Assembly: GCF_009600885.1 (NCBI RefSeq)
Contig: NZ_VCLA01000191.1
Span: 1-64,000, forward strand
Length of the DNA: 64,000 bases
Origin: Streptomyces jumonjinensis
GTDB taxonomy: Bacteria > Actinomycetota > Actinomycetes > Streptomycetales > Streptomycetaceae
Direction of reading: 5' to 3'
Within the stretch, counting starts at the first letter, position 1; every line of letters begins with the position of its first letter. Positions 51,842 to 60,789 of the stretch are shown in pieces. The notes beneath the pieces were generated by a model that was given only the letters and a program-made list of their open reading frames with translations, searched no databases and was not told the DNA's origin. Made by a program: the position numbers and the translations under genes.

Positions 51842-52465
51842 CTACGGCAGCAGCCGCTGTTCCTTCGCCACCGAGACCGCCCCCGCCCTGGTGTCCACCC
51901 CGAGCTTGGCGTAGATCCGGCCCAGATGCGTCTTCACCGTCGCCTCGCTGATGAACAGCGCCCGCGCGATCTCCCGGTTGCCAAGACCCCGGGCGAGCTG
52001 GCCGAGAATGTCCAGCTCGCGTTCCGTGAGCGACGGACGGCCCGTGCCCCGCATCCGGTCCATCACCCGGCTCGCCACCGGAGCCGACAGCGCCGTACGC
52101 CCCTGGGCCGCCGCGTGGATCGCGGCGAACAGCTCCTCCGGGCGCTCCGCCTTCAGCAGATAGCCCGTCGCGCCCGCCTCGATCGCGCGGGTGACGTCCG
52201 CGTCCGTGTCATAGGTCGTCAGCACCAGCACATGCACATCCGGGGCCGCGATCCGCCGGGTCGCCTCCACCCCGTCGATGCCCGGGCCGAGCTGAAGATC
52301 CATCAGCACCACGTCGGGCCGGAGCTTCGCGGCCATCGCGACGGCCTCCTCGCCGCCGCCCGCCTCCCCCACCACCTCGATGCCCGGTTCGCTGCCGAGC
52401 AGCGCGAGCAGTCCGGCGCGTACCACGGCGTGGTCGTCGCACAACAGGATCCGTACCGCGGTCAT
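51842..52465 (-). CDS. senR: NarL/LuxR-type response regulator (SenR-like)
   Basis: 207 aa. Receiver domain with DD at 10-11, phospho-acceptor D56 (VLMDLQLG), T/K switch residues (LTTYD, YLLKA) and a C-terminal LuxR HTH (LTERELDILGQLARGLGNREIARALFISEATVKTHLGRIYAKLGV, about 147-191). Its ATG overlaps the kinase stop (ATGA). The divergent neighbour encodes an HbpS-type protein, the arrangement of the HbpS-SenS-SenR redox system of S. reticuli, hence the name. Confidence 0.88.
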   Translation of the reverse strand: MTAVRILLCDDHAVVRAGLLALLGSEPGIEVVGEAGGGEEAVAMAAKLRPDVVLMDLQLGPGIDGVEATRRIAAPDVHVLVLTTYDTDADVTRAIEAGATGYLLKAERPEELFAAIHAAAQGRTALSAPVASRVMDRMRGTGRPSLTERELDILGQLARGLGNREIARALFISEATVKTHLGRIYAKLGVDTRAGAVSVAKEQRLLP

Positions 52466-53757
52466 CCGTGCTCCAGAGGGGAATCGGCGCCGCCGTCCAC
52501 GGGACGGGGACGCTCCAGGGGGATCGCCGCCGAGACCACCGTGCCCTGGCCCGGCGCCGACTCGATCGTCAGGGCGCCGCCGAGCTGGCGCAGCCGGGCC
52601 CGCATCGCCGCGAGACCGTGCCCGCGCACCCCGGGGGCCCGCTCGACGGGCAGGAACCCGGCGCCGTCGTCCGCGATGTCCAGCACCACCTGATCGCCGA
52701 GCTGGCTCAGGGTGAGCGCGGCGGCGGAGGCGTCCGCGTGTTCGCGCACATTCGCCAGCGCGCCCTGCGCGATCCGCAGCAGCGCCGACTCCACCCGGTC
52801 GGGCAGCGGCACGGGCACGCCGTCCAGATGGAACCGGACCCGGAGCGCGTCGGTGCTCTCCCGTTCGGCGAGGGCGCGCAGCGCCCGCGCGAGACCGCCG
52901 CCCTCCGCCAGCTCGGCGGGGGCCAGATCGTGGACGAAGCGGCGGGCCTCGGCGAGGCTGCGCTCGGCGATGGACTCGGCGGTACGGACATGGCCGCGGG
53001 CCTTGTCCGGGTCGCTGTCCCAGACGCGCTCGGCGGCCTGGAGCAGCATCTGCTGGCTGGACAGGCCCTGCGCGAGGGTGTCGTGGATCTCCATCGAGAG
53101 CCGCTGCCGCTCGGCGAGGACGCCCTCGCGCCGTTCGATCGCGGCCAGCTCGCGGCGGGTGCGGAGCAGATCGTCGACCAGCGCCCGGAGCCGGTCGGCC
53201 TGGCGGCGCATATGGAGGAAGACGGCGGTGGCGAGCACCACGACGGCGGGCGGCAGCAGCAGGAGCAGCGGGTCGACGCCCTGCCGCAGCCGCCACTCGG
53301 CGATCATGACCAGGGCGCAGAGGACGGCGACCAGGGCGACGGCGGCACGGGTCGGCAGGGAGCGCAGCCCGGTGTAGATGAGTGGGACGGCGCACCAGGC
53401 GAAGCTGGGCGCGAGCAGCACGATCACGACCCAGCAGCCGACGACGAGCCCGAGCCGCACCAGATCGCCCCGGCCGCGCGTACGGGCCGCCAGCCGGTGC
53501 CCGGCGAGCTGGAACACGGCGAGGGCGGCGCTCAGCCCGATGACCCAGGGGACCCGGGGGCTCTCCGGGTGCTTGATCAGATAGCGCAGCAGGGACCCGG
53601 CGAGCAGGGCGATGAACGCCGTGTTCATGACGGTGTCGAGCCATCGGTCGTCCCGGTCCGCGCCCTGGGCGTCCCGTATCGCCGGATCCCCCTCGGACGG
53701 CGGCCGGGGCCGCCGGGAGGTCGTCCCCGCGGCGGCGGGCGCTGTACGACGGGACAT
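52462..53757 (-). CDS. senS: Sensor histidine kinase (SenS-like)
   Basis: 431 aa. Five hydrophobic segments (about 45-60, 70-88, 100-118, 137-155, 162-181), a HisKA_3 dimerisation helix with phospho-His225 (RQRLSMEIHDTLAQGLSS) and a HATPase domain (ALANVREHADASA N-box, DDGAGF, RGHGLAAMRARLRQLGG). SenS of S. reticuli also has five spans and is held inactive by extracellular HbpS until redox stress. Coupled by overlap to the regulator downstream. Confidence 0.88.
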   Translation of the reverse strand: MSRRTAPAAAGTTSRRPRPPSEGDPAIRDAQGADRDDRWLDTVMNTAFIALLAGSLLRYLIKHPESPRVPWVIGLSAALAVFQLAGHRLAARTRGRGDLVRLGLVVGCWVVIVLLAPSFAWCAVPLIYTGLRSLPTRAAVALVAVLCALVMIAEWRLRQGVDPLLLLLPPAVVVLATAVFLHMRRQADRLRALVDDLLRTRRELAAIERREGVLAERQRLSMEIHDTLAQGLSSQQMLLQAAERVWDSDPDKARGHVRTAESIAERSLAEARRFVHDLAPAELAEGGGLARALRALAERESTDALRVRFHLDGVPVPLPDRVESALLRIAQGALANVREHADASAAALTLSQLGDQVVLDIADDGAGFLPVERAPGVRGHGLAAMRARLRQLGGALTIESAPGQGTVVSAAIPLERPRPVDGGADSPLEHG

Positions 53758-54073
53758 GGGTCTTCTCTCCTGCTGAACCTGCTGAGCCTGCTGAACCTGT
53801 TGGTGCGTGCGGTGCGTGCGGTGCGTGCGGTGCGTGCGGTGCGTGCGGTGCGTGCGACGCCTGCCCTACGGCAGGCACCGGGGCCGCTCCAGGACGGTTC
53901 CTCTCGCATCGTGACCCGGCCGGACCGGCTCCCGCATCAACCGATCGGCTGACCGGCGCCTCATCCATCATGCCTGCGCCGAGCAGCCGCTACGCCGACC
54001 GCCCAGGGCCCGCCCCCGCTGGAGGATCGATGGCGGAAGGTCCCCGAACCCCAGCCCGGAGGAAGAACCGATC
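53758..54073. promoter_or_regulatory. Divergent senS/hbpS control region with 9-bp repeats
   Basis: Between senS and hbpS. GGTGCGTGC repeats six times without error at 53802-53855, preceded by CTGCTGAAC/GAGC-type 9-base repeats (53770-53800). hbpS has GGAGGAAG nine bases before its ATG. Array length could affect senS promoter spacing. Confidence 0.65.
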
Positions 54074-54631
54074 ATGAAGAAGACGTCGACCCGCACCCGT
54101 GTCCTCACCGCCACCGCCGCTGCCGTCGCGCTGAGCGCCGGCGCCTTCGGCGCGGTCTCCGCGAGCGCCTCCGCCCCCTCGGCCGAGTCCCGCGCCGCGG
54201 TGAAGGCCGACCCCTCCAGCCGTCATCTCCAGCAGACCACCCATCTCACCATCGACGCCGCGAACAAGGCCGCGAAGGCCACGCTGGACGCCGCCGAGCG
54301 GGCCGGCCAGCGGGTGACGGTCGCCGTGGTCGACCGCAACGGCAACACCATCGTGACCATGCGCGGCAATGGCGCGGGCCCGCAGTCCTACGAGTCGGCC
54401 GAGAAGAAGGCGTTCACGGCCGTCTCCTGGAACGCCCCCACCTCCGAGCTGGTCAAGCGCCTTGAGTCGACCCCGAACCTGAAGGACATCCCGGGCACCC
54501 TGTTCCTGGGCGGCGGCGCTCCCGTCCAGGTGAAGGGCGCCCCGATCGCGGGCATCGGAGTGGCCGGCGCGCCGAGCGGCGCGCAGGACGAGGAGTTCGC
54601 GAAGGCGGGTGTCGCGGCGCTCGGCCGCTGA
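54074..54631 (+). CDS. hbpS: HbpS/GlcG-family extracellular heme-binding sensor protein
   Basis: 185 aa with a signal peptide (MKKTSTRTRVLTATAAAVAL to about ASASA). The mature part is the GlcG/HbpS alpha/beta fold: HLTIDAANKAAKATLDAAERAGQRVTVAVVDRNGNTIVTMRGNGAGPQSYESAEKKAFTAVSW and LFLGGGAPVQVKGAPIAGIGVAGA. In S. reticuli HbpS binds heme and iron, forms octamers and modulates SenS by redox state. Position opposite senSR supports the same function here. Confidence 0.9.
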   Translation: MKKTSTRTRVLTATAAAVALSAGAFGAVSASASAPSAESRAAVKADPSSRHLQQTTHLTIDAANKAAKATLDAAERAGQRVTVAVVDRNGNTIVTMRGNGAGPQSYESAEKKAFTAVSWNAPTSELVKRLESTPNLKDIPGTLFLGGGAPVQVKGAPIAGIGVAGAPSGAQDEEFAKAGVAALGR

Positions 54632-54663
54632 CCTTCCACGACCAGCGGCCTAGGATCGGGCGC

Positions 54664-56055
54664 GTGCGCCGGTCGATCCCGCTCAGTGTCCTGTCGCCCG
54701 CCGTCGCGGTGGCGCTCCTCGCGGGGTGCTCGGACGGCGGGCGCGGCGATGTCCGGGGCGCGGCGGGCGGCGCCGGGCTCGGCGACCGGCTCTTCCCCCG
54801 GCTCGGCAACGGCGGCTACGACGTACTCCACTATCGGCTCACCCTGGACTACGACCCCGGCACCCGCCTGCTGGCGGGCACGGCGGAGATCGTCGCCCGC
54901 GCCACGGACGATCTGCGCTCCTTCCATCTCGATCTGCACCGGCTGTCCGCCGACGAGGTGACGGTCGACGGCGAGCGGGCGGCAGCCGGGGTGACCGGCG
55001 ACGAGCTGTCCGTACGCCCCCGCGAGGGGCTGACGGCGGGCAGCACCTTCCGTACGGTCGTCCGCTACTCGGGCACGCCCCGGACGGTCATCGACGCGGA
55101 CGGCTCGAAGGAGGGCTGGCTGCCCGACCGGGCCGGGGCCCTGGCGGTGGGCGAACCGGCGGGGTCGATGGCCTGGTTCCCGGGGAACCACCACCCCAGC
55201 GACAAGGCGACCTTCGATCTCGCGGTCACCGTCCCCAAGGGCCTGAAGGCGGTCTCCAACGGGGAGCCGGCCCGGGAGACCACCACCGCGGCGAAGAGCA
55301 CCTTCGTCTGGCGGACGGCGGAGCCGATGGCCACCTATCTGGCGACGGTGGCGATCGGCGCGTACGAGCTGACCTCGTCCCGGCCGGCCGGGGGGCCGCC
55401 GGTCGTCACCGCCGTGCACCCCTCGGTGCCGCCCGCGAAACGACGGCCGCTCGACCGGATCCCGGAGTTCCGGCGGTGGTCGCAGAAGGTCTTCGGCCCG
55501 TACCCCTTCTCCTCCATCGGCGCGATCGCGGTCCCCGACGGCGCGGTGGACTACGCGCTGGAGACACAGAACCGGCCCGTCCTCCCGGCCGGTCAGCTCA
55601 ATCCGGAGACCCTGGTCCACGAGATCGCCCACCAGTGGTTCGGAAACTCGGTGACGCCCGAGTCCTGGCGGGACATGTGGCTCAACGAGGGCTTCGCGAC
55701 CTACGCGGAGTGGATGTGGGCGGAGGAGTCCGCCGGCACACCGGTGAGCGAGAGCTTCGCCGAGGCGTTCGCGGAGAAGGACAACTGGGCCTTCCCCCCG
55801 GCCGCGCCGCCGTCCGCGGCACGGATCTCGGACGCGCCGGTGTACGGGCGGGGCGCGATGGTGCTGCACCAGGTCCGCCAGGCGGTGGGCGAGCGGGCCT
55901 TCTCGGCGCTGCTCAGGGGCTGGGCCCGGGAGCACCGGCACGGCAACGCCTCGACCGGGGACTTCACCGCGTACGCGGAGCGGGTCTCGGGGCGCGAGCT
56001 GTCCGGGGTGTGGAGGACATGGCTGTACGGCAAGGGCCGGCCGCCCCGCCCCTGA
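54664..56055 (+). CDS. Lipoprotein M1-family metallopeptidase
   Basis: 463 aa from a GTG. Lipobox LLAGC near residue 21 predicts a lipid-anchored surface enzyme. The zinc motif HEIAHQW begins at 319 and the third ligand is E342 in WLNEGFATY; ALETQNRP corresponds to the GxMEN-like exopeptidase loop with a changed sequence. The C-terminal ERAP-like domain is short, so it is smaller than PepN. Probably an aminopeptidase working outside the cell. 32 bases after hbpS on the same strand. Confidence 0.9.
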   Translation: MRRSIPLSVLSPAVAVALLAGCSDGGRGDVRGAAGGAGLGDRLFPRLGNGGYDVLHYRLTLDYDPGTRLLAGTAEIVARATDDLRSFHLDLHRLSADEVTVDGERAAAGVTGDELSVRPREGLTAGSTFRTVVRYSGTPRTVIDADGSKEGWLPDRAGALAVGEPAGSMAWFPGNHHPSDKATFDLAVTVPKGLKAVSNGEPARETTTAAKSTFVWRTAEPMATYLATVAIGAYELTSSRPAGGPPVVTAVHPSVPPAKRRPLDRIPEFRRWSQKVFGPYPFSSIGAIAVPDGAVDYALETQNRPVLPAGQLNPETLVHEIAHQWFGNSVTPESWRDMWLNEGFATYAEWMWAEESAGTPVSESFAEAFAEKDNWAFPPAAPPSAARISDAPVYGRGAMVLHQVRQAVGERAFSALLRGWAREHRHGNASTGDFTAYAERVSGRELSGVWRTWLYGKGRPPRP

Positions 56056-56171
56056 CGGCGAGTCCCCGGTGCCCGTACACGGCACCGGGGACGAGTCGCC
56101 GGTCTTCAGGGGCCGGACGTTCGGAGGCCGGACATACAGATGCCAGGCCCCAGGCGTCGGGCGCCAGACTT

Positions 56172-56200
56172 CAGGCGTCAGACCTCAGGCGTCAGACCTC
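56172..56200. repeat. 14-bp tandem repeat at the terD stop codon
   Basis: CAGGCGTCAGACCT at 56172 and 56186, with a degenerate copy before. On the minus strand each unit carries a TGA, the second adjoining the true terD stop (56199-56201). Confidence 0.8.
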
Positions 56201-56774
56201 AGAGGTTCACGCCGAAGTCGCGGGCGATGCCCTCCAGCCCGGAGGCGTACCCCTGGCCGACCGCGCGGAACTTCCACTCCGCGCCATTGCGGTAGAGCTC
56301 GCCGAAGACCATCGCGGTCTCGACCGCCGCGTCCTCGCTCAGGTCGTAGCGGGCGATCTCCGCGCCGCCGGCCTGGTTGACGATACGGATGTACGCGTTC
56401 CGCACCTGGCCGAAGTTCTGAGAGCGGGCGAGGGCGTCGTAGATCGAGACCGGGAAGACGATCCGGTCCACATCGGCGGGGAGCGCGGCCAGCTGCACGT
56501 TGATCTGCTCGTCGTCGCCGCCGCCCTCGCCGGTGCGGTTGTCACCGGTGTGCACGATCGTCTGATCCGGGGTGGAGCGGTTGTTGAAGAAGACGAAATG
56601 GGCGTCGGACGCGACCTTGCCCGCGCCGTTCACCCCGATCGCGGAGGCGTCGAGGTCGAAGTCCGTGCCGGTGGTGGTGCGGACGTCCCAGCCGAGGCCG
56701 ACGGTGACGGCGGTCAGGCCCGGCGCCTCCTTGGTGAGCGAGATGTTGCCGCCCTTGGACAGGCTTACTGCCAT
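56199..56774 (-). CDS. TerD family protein
   Basis: 191 aa, full-length. AVSLSKGGNISLTKEAPGLTAVTVGLGWDVR, DFDLDASAIGVNG, DAHFVFFNN and GDDEQINVQLAALPADVDRIVFPVSIYDA are the Ca2+-binding TerD signature. TerD proteins form membrane-associated stress complexes linked to tellurite resistance, phage and development. It stands alone here without terABC genes, as is common for extra terD copies in Streptomyces. Confidence 0.95.
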   Translation of the reverse strand: MAVSLSKGGNISLTKEAPGLTAVTVGLGWDVRTTTGTDFDLDASAIGVNGAGKVASDAHFVFFNNRSTPDQTIVHTGDNRTGEGGGDDEQINVQLAALPADVDRIVFPVSIYDALARSQNFGQVRNAYIRIVNQAGGAEIARYDLSEDAAVETAMVFGELYRNGAEWKFRAVGQGYASGLEGIARDFGVNL

Positions 56775-56892
56775 TGGGATGTCCCCTTATGTGTTCGAGT
56801 GTGCCGGTACCAGTCTTAACGCAGCCGGGGGAGTCCGAGGTTCCTGGGAAATCGAGATGACGTGAACATCTCGGACACGGGACCATGGGGGC

Positions 56893-57321
56893 ATGGCCGG
56901 TCCCTATCTCATCCGCGGCTCGGTCTCCCTTCCGGAGGCCGAGCTGATCTGGCGTTTCTCCAGGTCCTCCGGGCCGGGCGGCCAGCATGTCAACACCAGC
57001 GACACCCAGGTGGAGCTGCGCTTCGGCCTCGCCGGCACGGAGGCGCTCCCCCCGGTGTGGAAGGAGCGCGCCCTGGAGCGGCTGGCGGGCCGGCTGGTGG
57101 GCGGGGTGATCGCGGTACGGGCGTCGGAGCACCGGTCCCAGTGGCGCAACCGCGAGACGGCGGCGGTCCGGCTGGCCGCGCTGCTCGCGGAGGCGACGGC
57201 TCCGCCGCCGCGGCCGAGGCGGGCGACGAAGATTCCCCGCGGGCTGAACGAGCGGCGGCTGCGCGAGAAGAAGCAGCGCTCGGACACCAAGCGCGGCCGA
57301 TCGGGCCGCGACTGGCACTGA
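56893..57321 (+). CDS. arfB: ArfB-type peptidyl-tRNA hydrolase (ribosome rescue)
   Basis: 142 aa. The catalytic GGQ of class I release factors lies at 29-31 (SGPGGQHVNTSDTQVELRF), without the codon-recognition domains, and the protein ends in a basic tail (RRLREKKQRSDTKRGRSGRDWH) that enters the empty mRNA channel of stalled ribosomes. Divergent from terD. A 26-bp repeat array follows. Confidence 0.93.
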   Translation: MAGPYLIRGSVSLPEAELIWRFSRSSGPGGQHVNTSDTQVELRFGLAGTEALPPVWKERALERLAGRLVGGVIAVRASEHRSQWRNRETAAVRLAALLAEATAPPPRPRRATKIPRGLNERRLREKKQRSDTKRGRSGRDWH

Positions 57322-57341
57322 CGCGCGCGAGAAGCCGCCTG

Positions 57342-57441
57342 CGCCGAGGGCCACACGAAGCCCCTCTCGCCAAGGGCCACGCGAAGGCCCGCACGCCGAG
57401 CGCCACACGAAGGCCCTCTCGCCAAGCGCCCCACCAGGAAG
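57342..57441. repeat. 26-bp tandem repeat between convergent genes
   Basis: Exact 26-base period with units starting at 57342, 57368, 57394 and 57420, each beginning CGCC[G/A]AG[G/C]GCCAC. Lies between the arfB stop and the flavin reductase stop. Confidence 0.85.
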
Positions 57442-57448
57442 CCCCCGC

Positions 57449-58021
57449 TCACCCCAGCCTGCGGTACCGCCCCCGGAAGTACGTCAGCGGCACCCCTTCG
57501 GGGCTCGGCAGCCCCACCCCGAGCACCCGGCCGATCACCAGGGTGTGATCCCCCGCGAGCACCCGCTGCTCGGTACGGCACTCCAGGGTCGCCAGCGCCC
57601 CGCCCACCAGCGGAGCGCCGCTCACCTCACCGCGCGCGTAGACGATGTCCTCGAAGAGCAGCCGGTCGCTGATCCGCCCCTTCATCGCGAAACGGCCCGC
57701 GATTTGACGCTGGCTCTCGGCGAGGACCGAGACGGCCCACAGCGGCTGCTCGTCCAGCAGATCGTCCATCCGGGAGCCGTTGCGCAGACTGACCAGCACC
57801 AGCGGGGGGTCCAGCGACACCGACAGAAACGCCGTCGCGGTCATCCCGGCGTCCTGGCCGTGCGGGCCGTCGTCGGGATCGTGGGCGGTCACCAGGACCA
57901 CGCCTGCCGCGAGGCGGGACATGGCCGCGCGGAACTCCTCGTCGCTCACCCCCTCAGCATGGGGGATCACGAGCGCGGAATCTGCGCCGGAGGGCTCGGA
58001 GGCGATGGTCGTCTGGGGCAC
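57449..58021 (-). CDS. Flavin reductase-like FMN-binding protein
   Basis: 190 aa from the GTG at 58021. FRAAMSRLAAGVVLVTAHDPDDGPHGQDAGMTATAFLSVSLDPPLVLVSLRNGSRMDDLL and the GRVLGVGLP...LTYFRGRYRRLG end match the small split-barrel flavin:NADH reductases that feed FMNH2 to two-component monooxygenases. No partner oxygenase is nearby. Divergent from the diguanylate cyclase. Confidence 0.9.
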   Translation of the reverse strand: MPQTTIASEPSGADSALVIPHAEGVSDEEFRAAMSRLAAGVVLVTAHDPDDGPHGQDAGMTATAFLSVSLDPPLVLVSLRNGSRMDDLLDEQPLWAVSVLAESQRQIAGRFAMKGRISDRLLFEDIVYARGEVSGAPLVGGALATLECRTEQRVLAGDHTLVIGRVLGVGLPSPEGVPLTYFRGRYRRLG

Positions 58022-58343
58022 ACGGGCGACGGTATCCGCGCCCCGGCGGAGCGCGCATCGGGCCAGGGAACCAGTTTGGTCCTAGGACTACCCGCTGGAC
58101 GAAGGTCCGATTTGCGTTTGGATACAACGGTAAGAGCCACCCGCACATCCATCCGCTCTCATGAACATTCATCCGCTCATGTGACTTGAGTCACAGAGGG
58201 GCTTATTTGTTGACCCTGTGTACCGAGTAGACAGCTCGCTGTGATTCAGTGGCCGGGATAGCGCATGAAGCGCATGGGAGAACCGCACGAGAAGGCCGAA
58301 GATCAACCTGGAGTCTGCTGTCGAGGTCTCGGGGAGAGCGAGC
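58022..58343. promoter_or_regulatory. Control region of the GGDEF gene with a CRP-like site
   Basis: 322 bases. TGTGACTTGAGTCACA at 58180-58195 is a perfect TGTGA-N6-TCACA palindrome, the Crp/Fnr-family consensus. The region is AT-richer than its neighbours, and TTGACC at 58209 may be a -35 element. No gene seen. Confidence 0.6.
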
Positions 58344-59984
58344 ATGGAGACCGAGTCGGAGCCCTACGTCCGTCTTGCGACCTTGCGGCAGCTGCACAAG
58401 GTGGTCGCGGATCTCAACACGGCCCGTAGCCTGGCCGACACCCTCCAGACCGTCGCCGACGGGATCGTGGCGGGCCTCGGCTACGAGCTGGCCTGCGTCA
58501 ATCTCGTCCGCCCGGACGGGGACCTGGTGGTCGCCGCCTTCGCCGGAAGCGCCGCCGCCGAGGCCCTGATCACCGGCCGTGTCGGCTCCCGCCCGTCCTG
58601 GGAGCGCCGGCTCTCCATGGGCGAGGCCTGGGGCGAGCTCCGCTTCATCCCGCACACCGAGGGCTGGGTGCTCATCGAGGACGATGTGCCCCAGTGGCAC
58701 ACCGAAGGCCCCGACCCCCGCTTCGAGGGCGAGTGGCACCCCCAGGACCGGCTCTACGCGCCCATGTTCAGCTCCGGCGGCGGGCGGGAGCTGCTCGGCG
58801 TCATCTCCGTCGACCGGCCGCGCAACGGCCGCCGGCCGGGGCCCTGGGGGCAGGAAGCCCTCCAGATGTACGCCTCACAGGCCGCCATTGCGATCAGCAA
58901 TGCCCGTCTGAGAGCAAATATGCAACGGGCGCTCGTCCGGCTGGAGCGCGAGCAGCAGGCGCTGCGGGCCAGCGAGGAGTCCTTCCGGCAGGCGTTCGAG
59001 TACGCGCCCAGCGGCATGGCGATCGCCGAGATGGGCGGCGACCAGCAGGGCCGGCTGCTCCGCACCAACGACGCGCTCTGCCGGCTGCTGGGCCGCCCCG
59101 CGTCCGCGATGCGGCGGTACTCCTTCGCCGATCTGGTCCACCCCGAGGACGTCGGCACCCTGCTGCGCACCTCCGCCGAGGGCGGGCGGGCCGAGCTGCG
59201 CCTCGGACGGCGGGACGGCACATACGTCTGGGTGTCGCTGCGCAACTCCGTCGTCGCCGACACCACCGACGGCCCCCGGTTCCTGCTCACCCATGTCGAG
59301 GACATCGAGGACCGCAAACGCCATGAGCTGGCGCTCGCGCACCGGGCCTCGCACGACGCCCTCACCGGGCTGCCCAACAGCGCGGAGCTCCGGGCCCGGC
59401 TCAGCGCCAGGCTCTGCGACCGGCCGCCGGAGGCGCTCGACGGCGGACTCGAACCCTCGGACGCGGGGTACGGCGCGGAGACCGGCGCGCTCTTCAACTC
59501 CGAGGGCTACGACTTCGGCCCCGGCGGCACCGCGTACGACCATCATGTCCATGTCGTCGCACCCGATGACGAGGTGGACGACGGCACCAAGGGGCTCGCG
59601 GTCCTCTTCTGCGATCTCGACGGCTTCAAGTCGATCAACGACCGGTTCGGCCATCAGACCGGTGACGCCGTCCTGGTGGAGGTGGCCCGCAGACTCACCA
59701 CCGGGGTGCGGGAGGGCGACACCGTCGCCCGGCTCGGCGGCGACGAGTTCGTGGTGCTCGCCGACGGACTCGGCACGGCGGACGCGGCGGATCTCGCCGT
59801 ACGGCTGCGGAACGCGATCATCCTGCCCATCCGGGTCGGTGGTCGCGGGGTCCGCGTCGGGGCCAGCTTCGGTATCAGCTGGGCGAGTTGCGGAATGTCC
59901 GTCGAAGAGGTGCTGCGCTCCGCCGACCAGCGGATGTACGTCGAGAAGCGGTCCCGCTCGAAGGTGCACCGGAGGGCCGGCTGA
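58344..59984 (+). CDS. cdgB: GAF-PAS-GGDEF diguanylate cyclase (CdgB-like)
   Basis: 546 aa. Residues 15-180 form a GAF domain (LNTARSLADTLQTVADGIVAGLGYELACVNLV...YASQAAIAISNARL), 210-325 a PAS/PAC pair (SFRQAFEYAPSGMAIAEM), and 340-540 the GGDEF domain. The active-site RLGGDEF has GGDEF at 465-469 and the inhibitory I-site R-E-G-D at 456-459, so the enzyme should make c-di-GMP and be product-inhibited. Domain order and sequence fit S. coelicolor CdgB, which affects development. There is no EAL domain and no transmembrane segment. Confidence 0.93.
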   Translation: METESEPYVRLATLRQLHKVVADLNTARSLADTLQTVADGIVAGLGYELACVNLVRPDGDLVVAAFAGSAAAEALITGRVGSRPSWERRLSMGEAWGELRFIPHTEGWVLIEDDVPQWHTEGPDPRFEGEWHPQDRLYAPMFSSGGGRELLGVISVDRPRNGRRPGPWGQEALQMYASQAAIAISNARLRANMQRALVRLEREQQALRASEESFRQAFEYAPSGMAIAEMGGDQQGRLLRTNDALCRLLGRPASAMRRYSFADLVHPEDVGTLLRTSAEGGRAELRLGRRDGTYVWVSLRNSVVADTTDGPRFLLTHVEDIEDRKRHELALAHRASHDALTGLPNSAELRARLSARLCDRPPEALDGGLEPSDAGYGAETGALFNSEGYDFGPGGTAYDHHVHVVAPDDEVDDGTKGLAVLFCDLDGFKSINDRFGHQTGDAVLVEVARRLTTGVREGDTVARLGGDEFVVLADGLGTADAADLAVRLRNAIILPIRVGGRGVRVGASFGISWASCGMSVEEVLRSADQRMYVEKRSRSKVHRRAG

Positions 59985-60117
59985 GGTTACGGCCTGTCAT
60001 GTTCTGGTCTTGTGACGATGGCTCCGACAGGGGTCAACGCCCCCATTTCCGTTCATGCGGACCGGGTAGGCTCGCCCGGGTCGGCGTAGGGCTGACGATG
60101 GTGAGGAGGGACCAGGG

Positions 60118-60789
60118 ATGACGGCCGGGAACAACGGCGCGAGCACGCCCGAGGACGACGATCCGTTCGGGTATCTGTACGAGGACGGGCACGCGGCAGG
60201 GGCCACACCGCCCTCGGGCCGGGGCCGCGGCTATGGCTACCCGGGTCCCGCAGCACCGCAGCCCGGAGTCCCCAGAACCTCCTACAACCAGGTGCGCGCG
60301 GTCGGCGAGCGCCAGTACGGCCAGCAGCCCCCGCAGCAGGGATACCCGCCCCAGGGCCAGCCCCCGCAGGGCCTCCCCCAGCAGGGGTACGGACAGCCGA
60401 GCGCGCAGTACGCCGCCCCGGAGACCTCCCCCGGCGGCCCGCCCACCCGCCCGACGCCCCGGCAGAGCGGCGGCCGGGGCGGCGGCCGGGGCCCCAACAC
60501 CAAGGGCCTGCTGATCGGCGCCATCGCGGTGGTCGTCGTCGTGATCGCCGGCATCACCGCCGCGGTGATATCGAACAGCGGCGAGGACGACCAGGCGTCC
60601 GGCGAGCCGCAGACGCAGACCAGCTCCTCGGCCCCGGAGAAGAAGGAAGAGGAGCCGGAGAAGAAGCCGGCCAAGCCCGAGAAGGAGCCGGCCGGACTGC
60701 CCAAGCGGGACGCGGCGACGCTCGACCTCGGCGGACCGGCCGCGCTGGACACGGTGATACCGGGCGCCAAGGGCACCCGGGGCGCCTAG
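60118..60789 (+). CDS. Membrane protein N-terminal part, ended by an in-frame TAG
   Basis: 223 codons: a long disordered Gly/Pro/Gln-rich cytosolic region (QQPPQQGYPPQGQPPQGLPQQ), one membrane helix at about 133-153 (LLIGAIAVVVVVIAGITAAVI), then an outside Lys/Glu/Pro linker (PEKKEEEPEKKPAKPEKEP) and TLDLGGPAALDTVIPGAKGTRGA before TAG (60787-60789). The same frame continues with a CBM35-like beta domain, and GAYVAF is the sequence expected across the break, so a TAC to TAG change has probably truncated a longer protein. Confidence 0.8.
   Translation: MTAGNNGASTPEDDDPFGYLYEDGHAAGATPPSGRGRGYGYPGPAAPQPGVPRTSYNQVRAVGERQYGQQPPQQGYPPQGQPPQGLPQQGYGQPSAQYAAPETSPGGPPTRPTPRQSGGRGGGRGPNTKGLLIGAIAVVVVVIAGITAAVISNSGEDDQASGEPQTQTSSSAPEKKEEEPEKKPAKPEKEPAGLPKRDAATLDLGGPAALDTVIPGAKGTRGA

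Noticed and set aside
58180..58195. BldD box upstream of the cdgB-like gene
   Set aside because: Half-sites resemble BldD but the centre is one base too short; it fits the Crp/Fnr spacing better.
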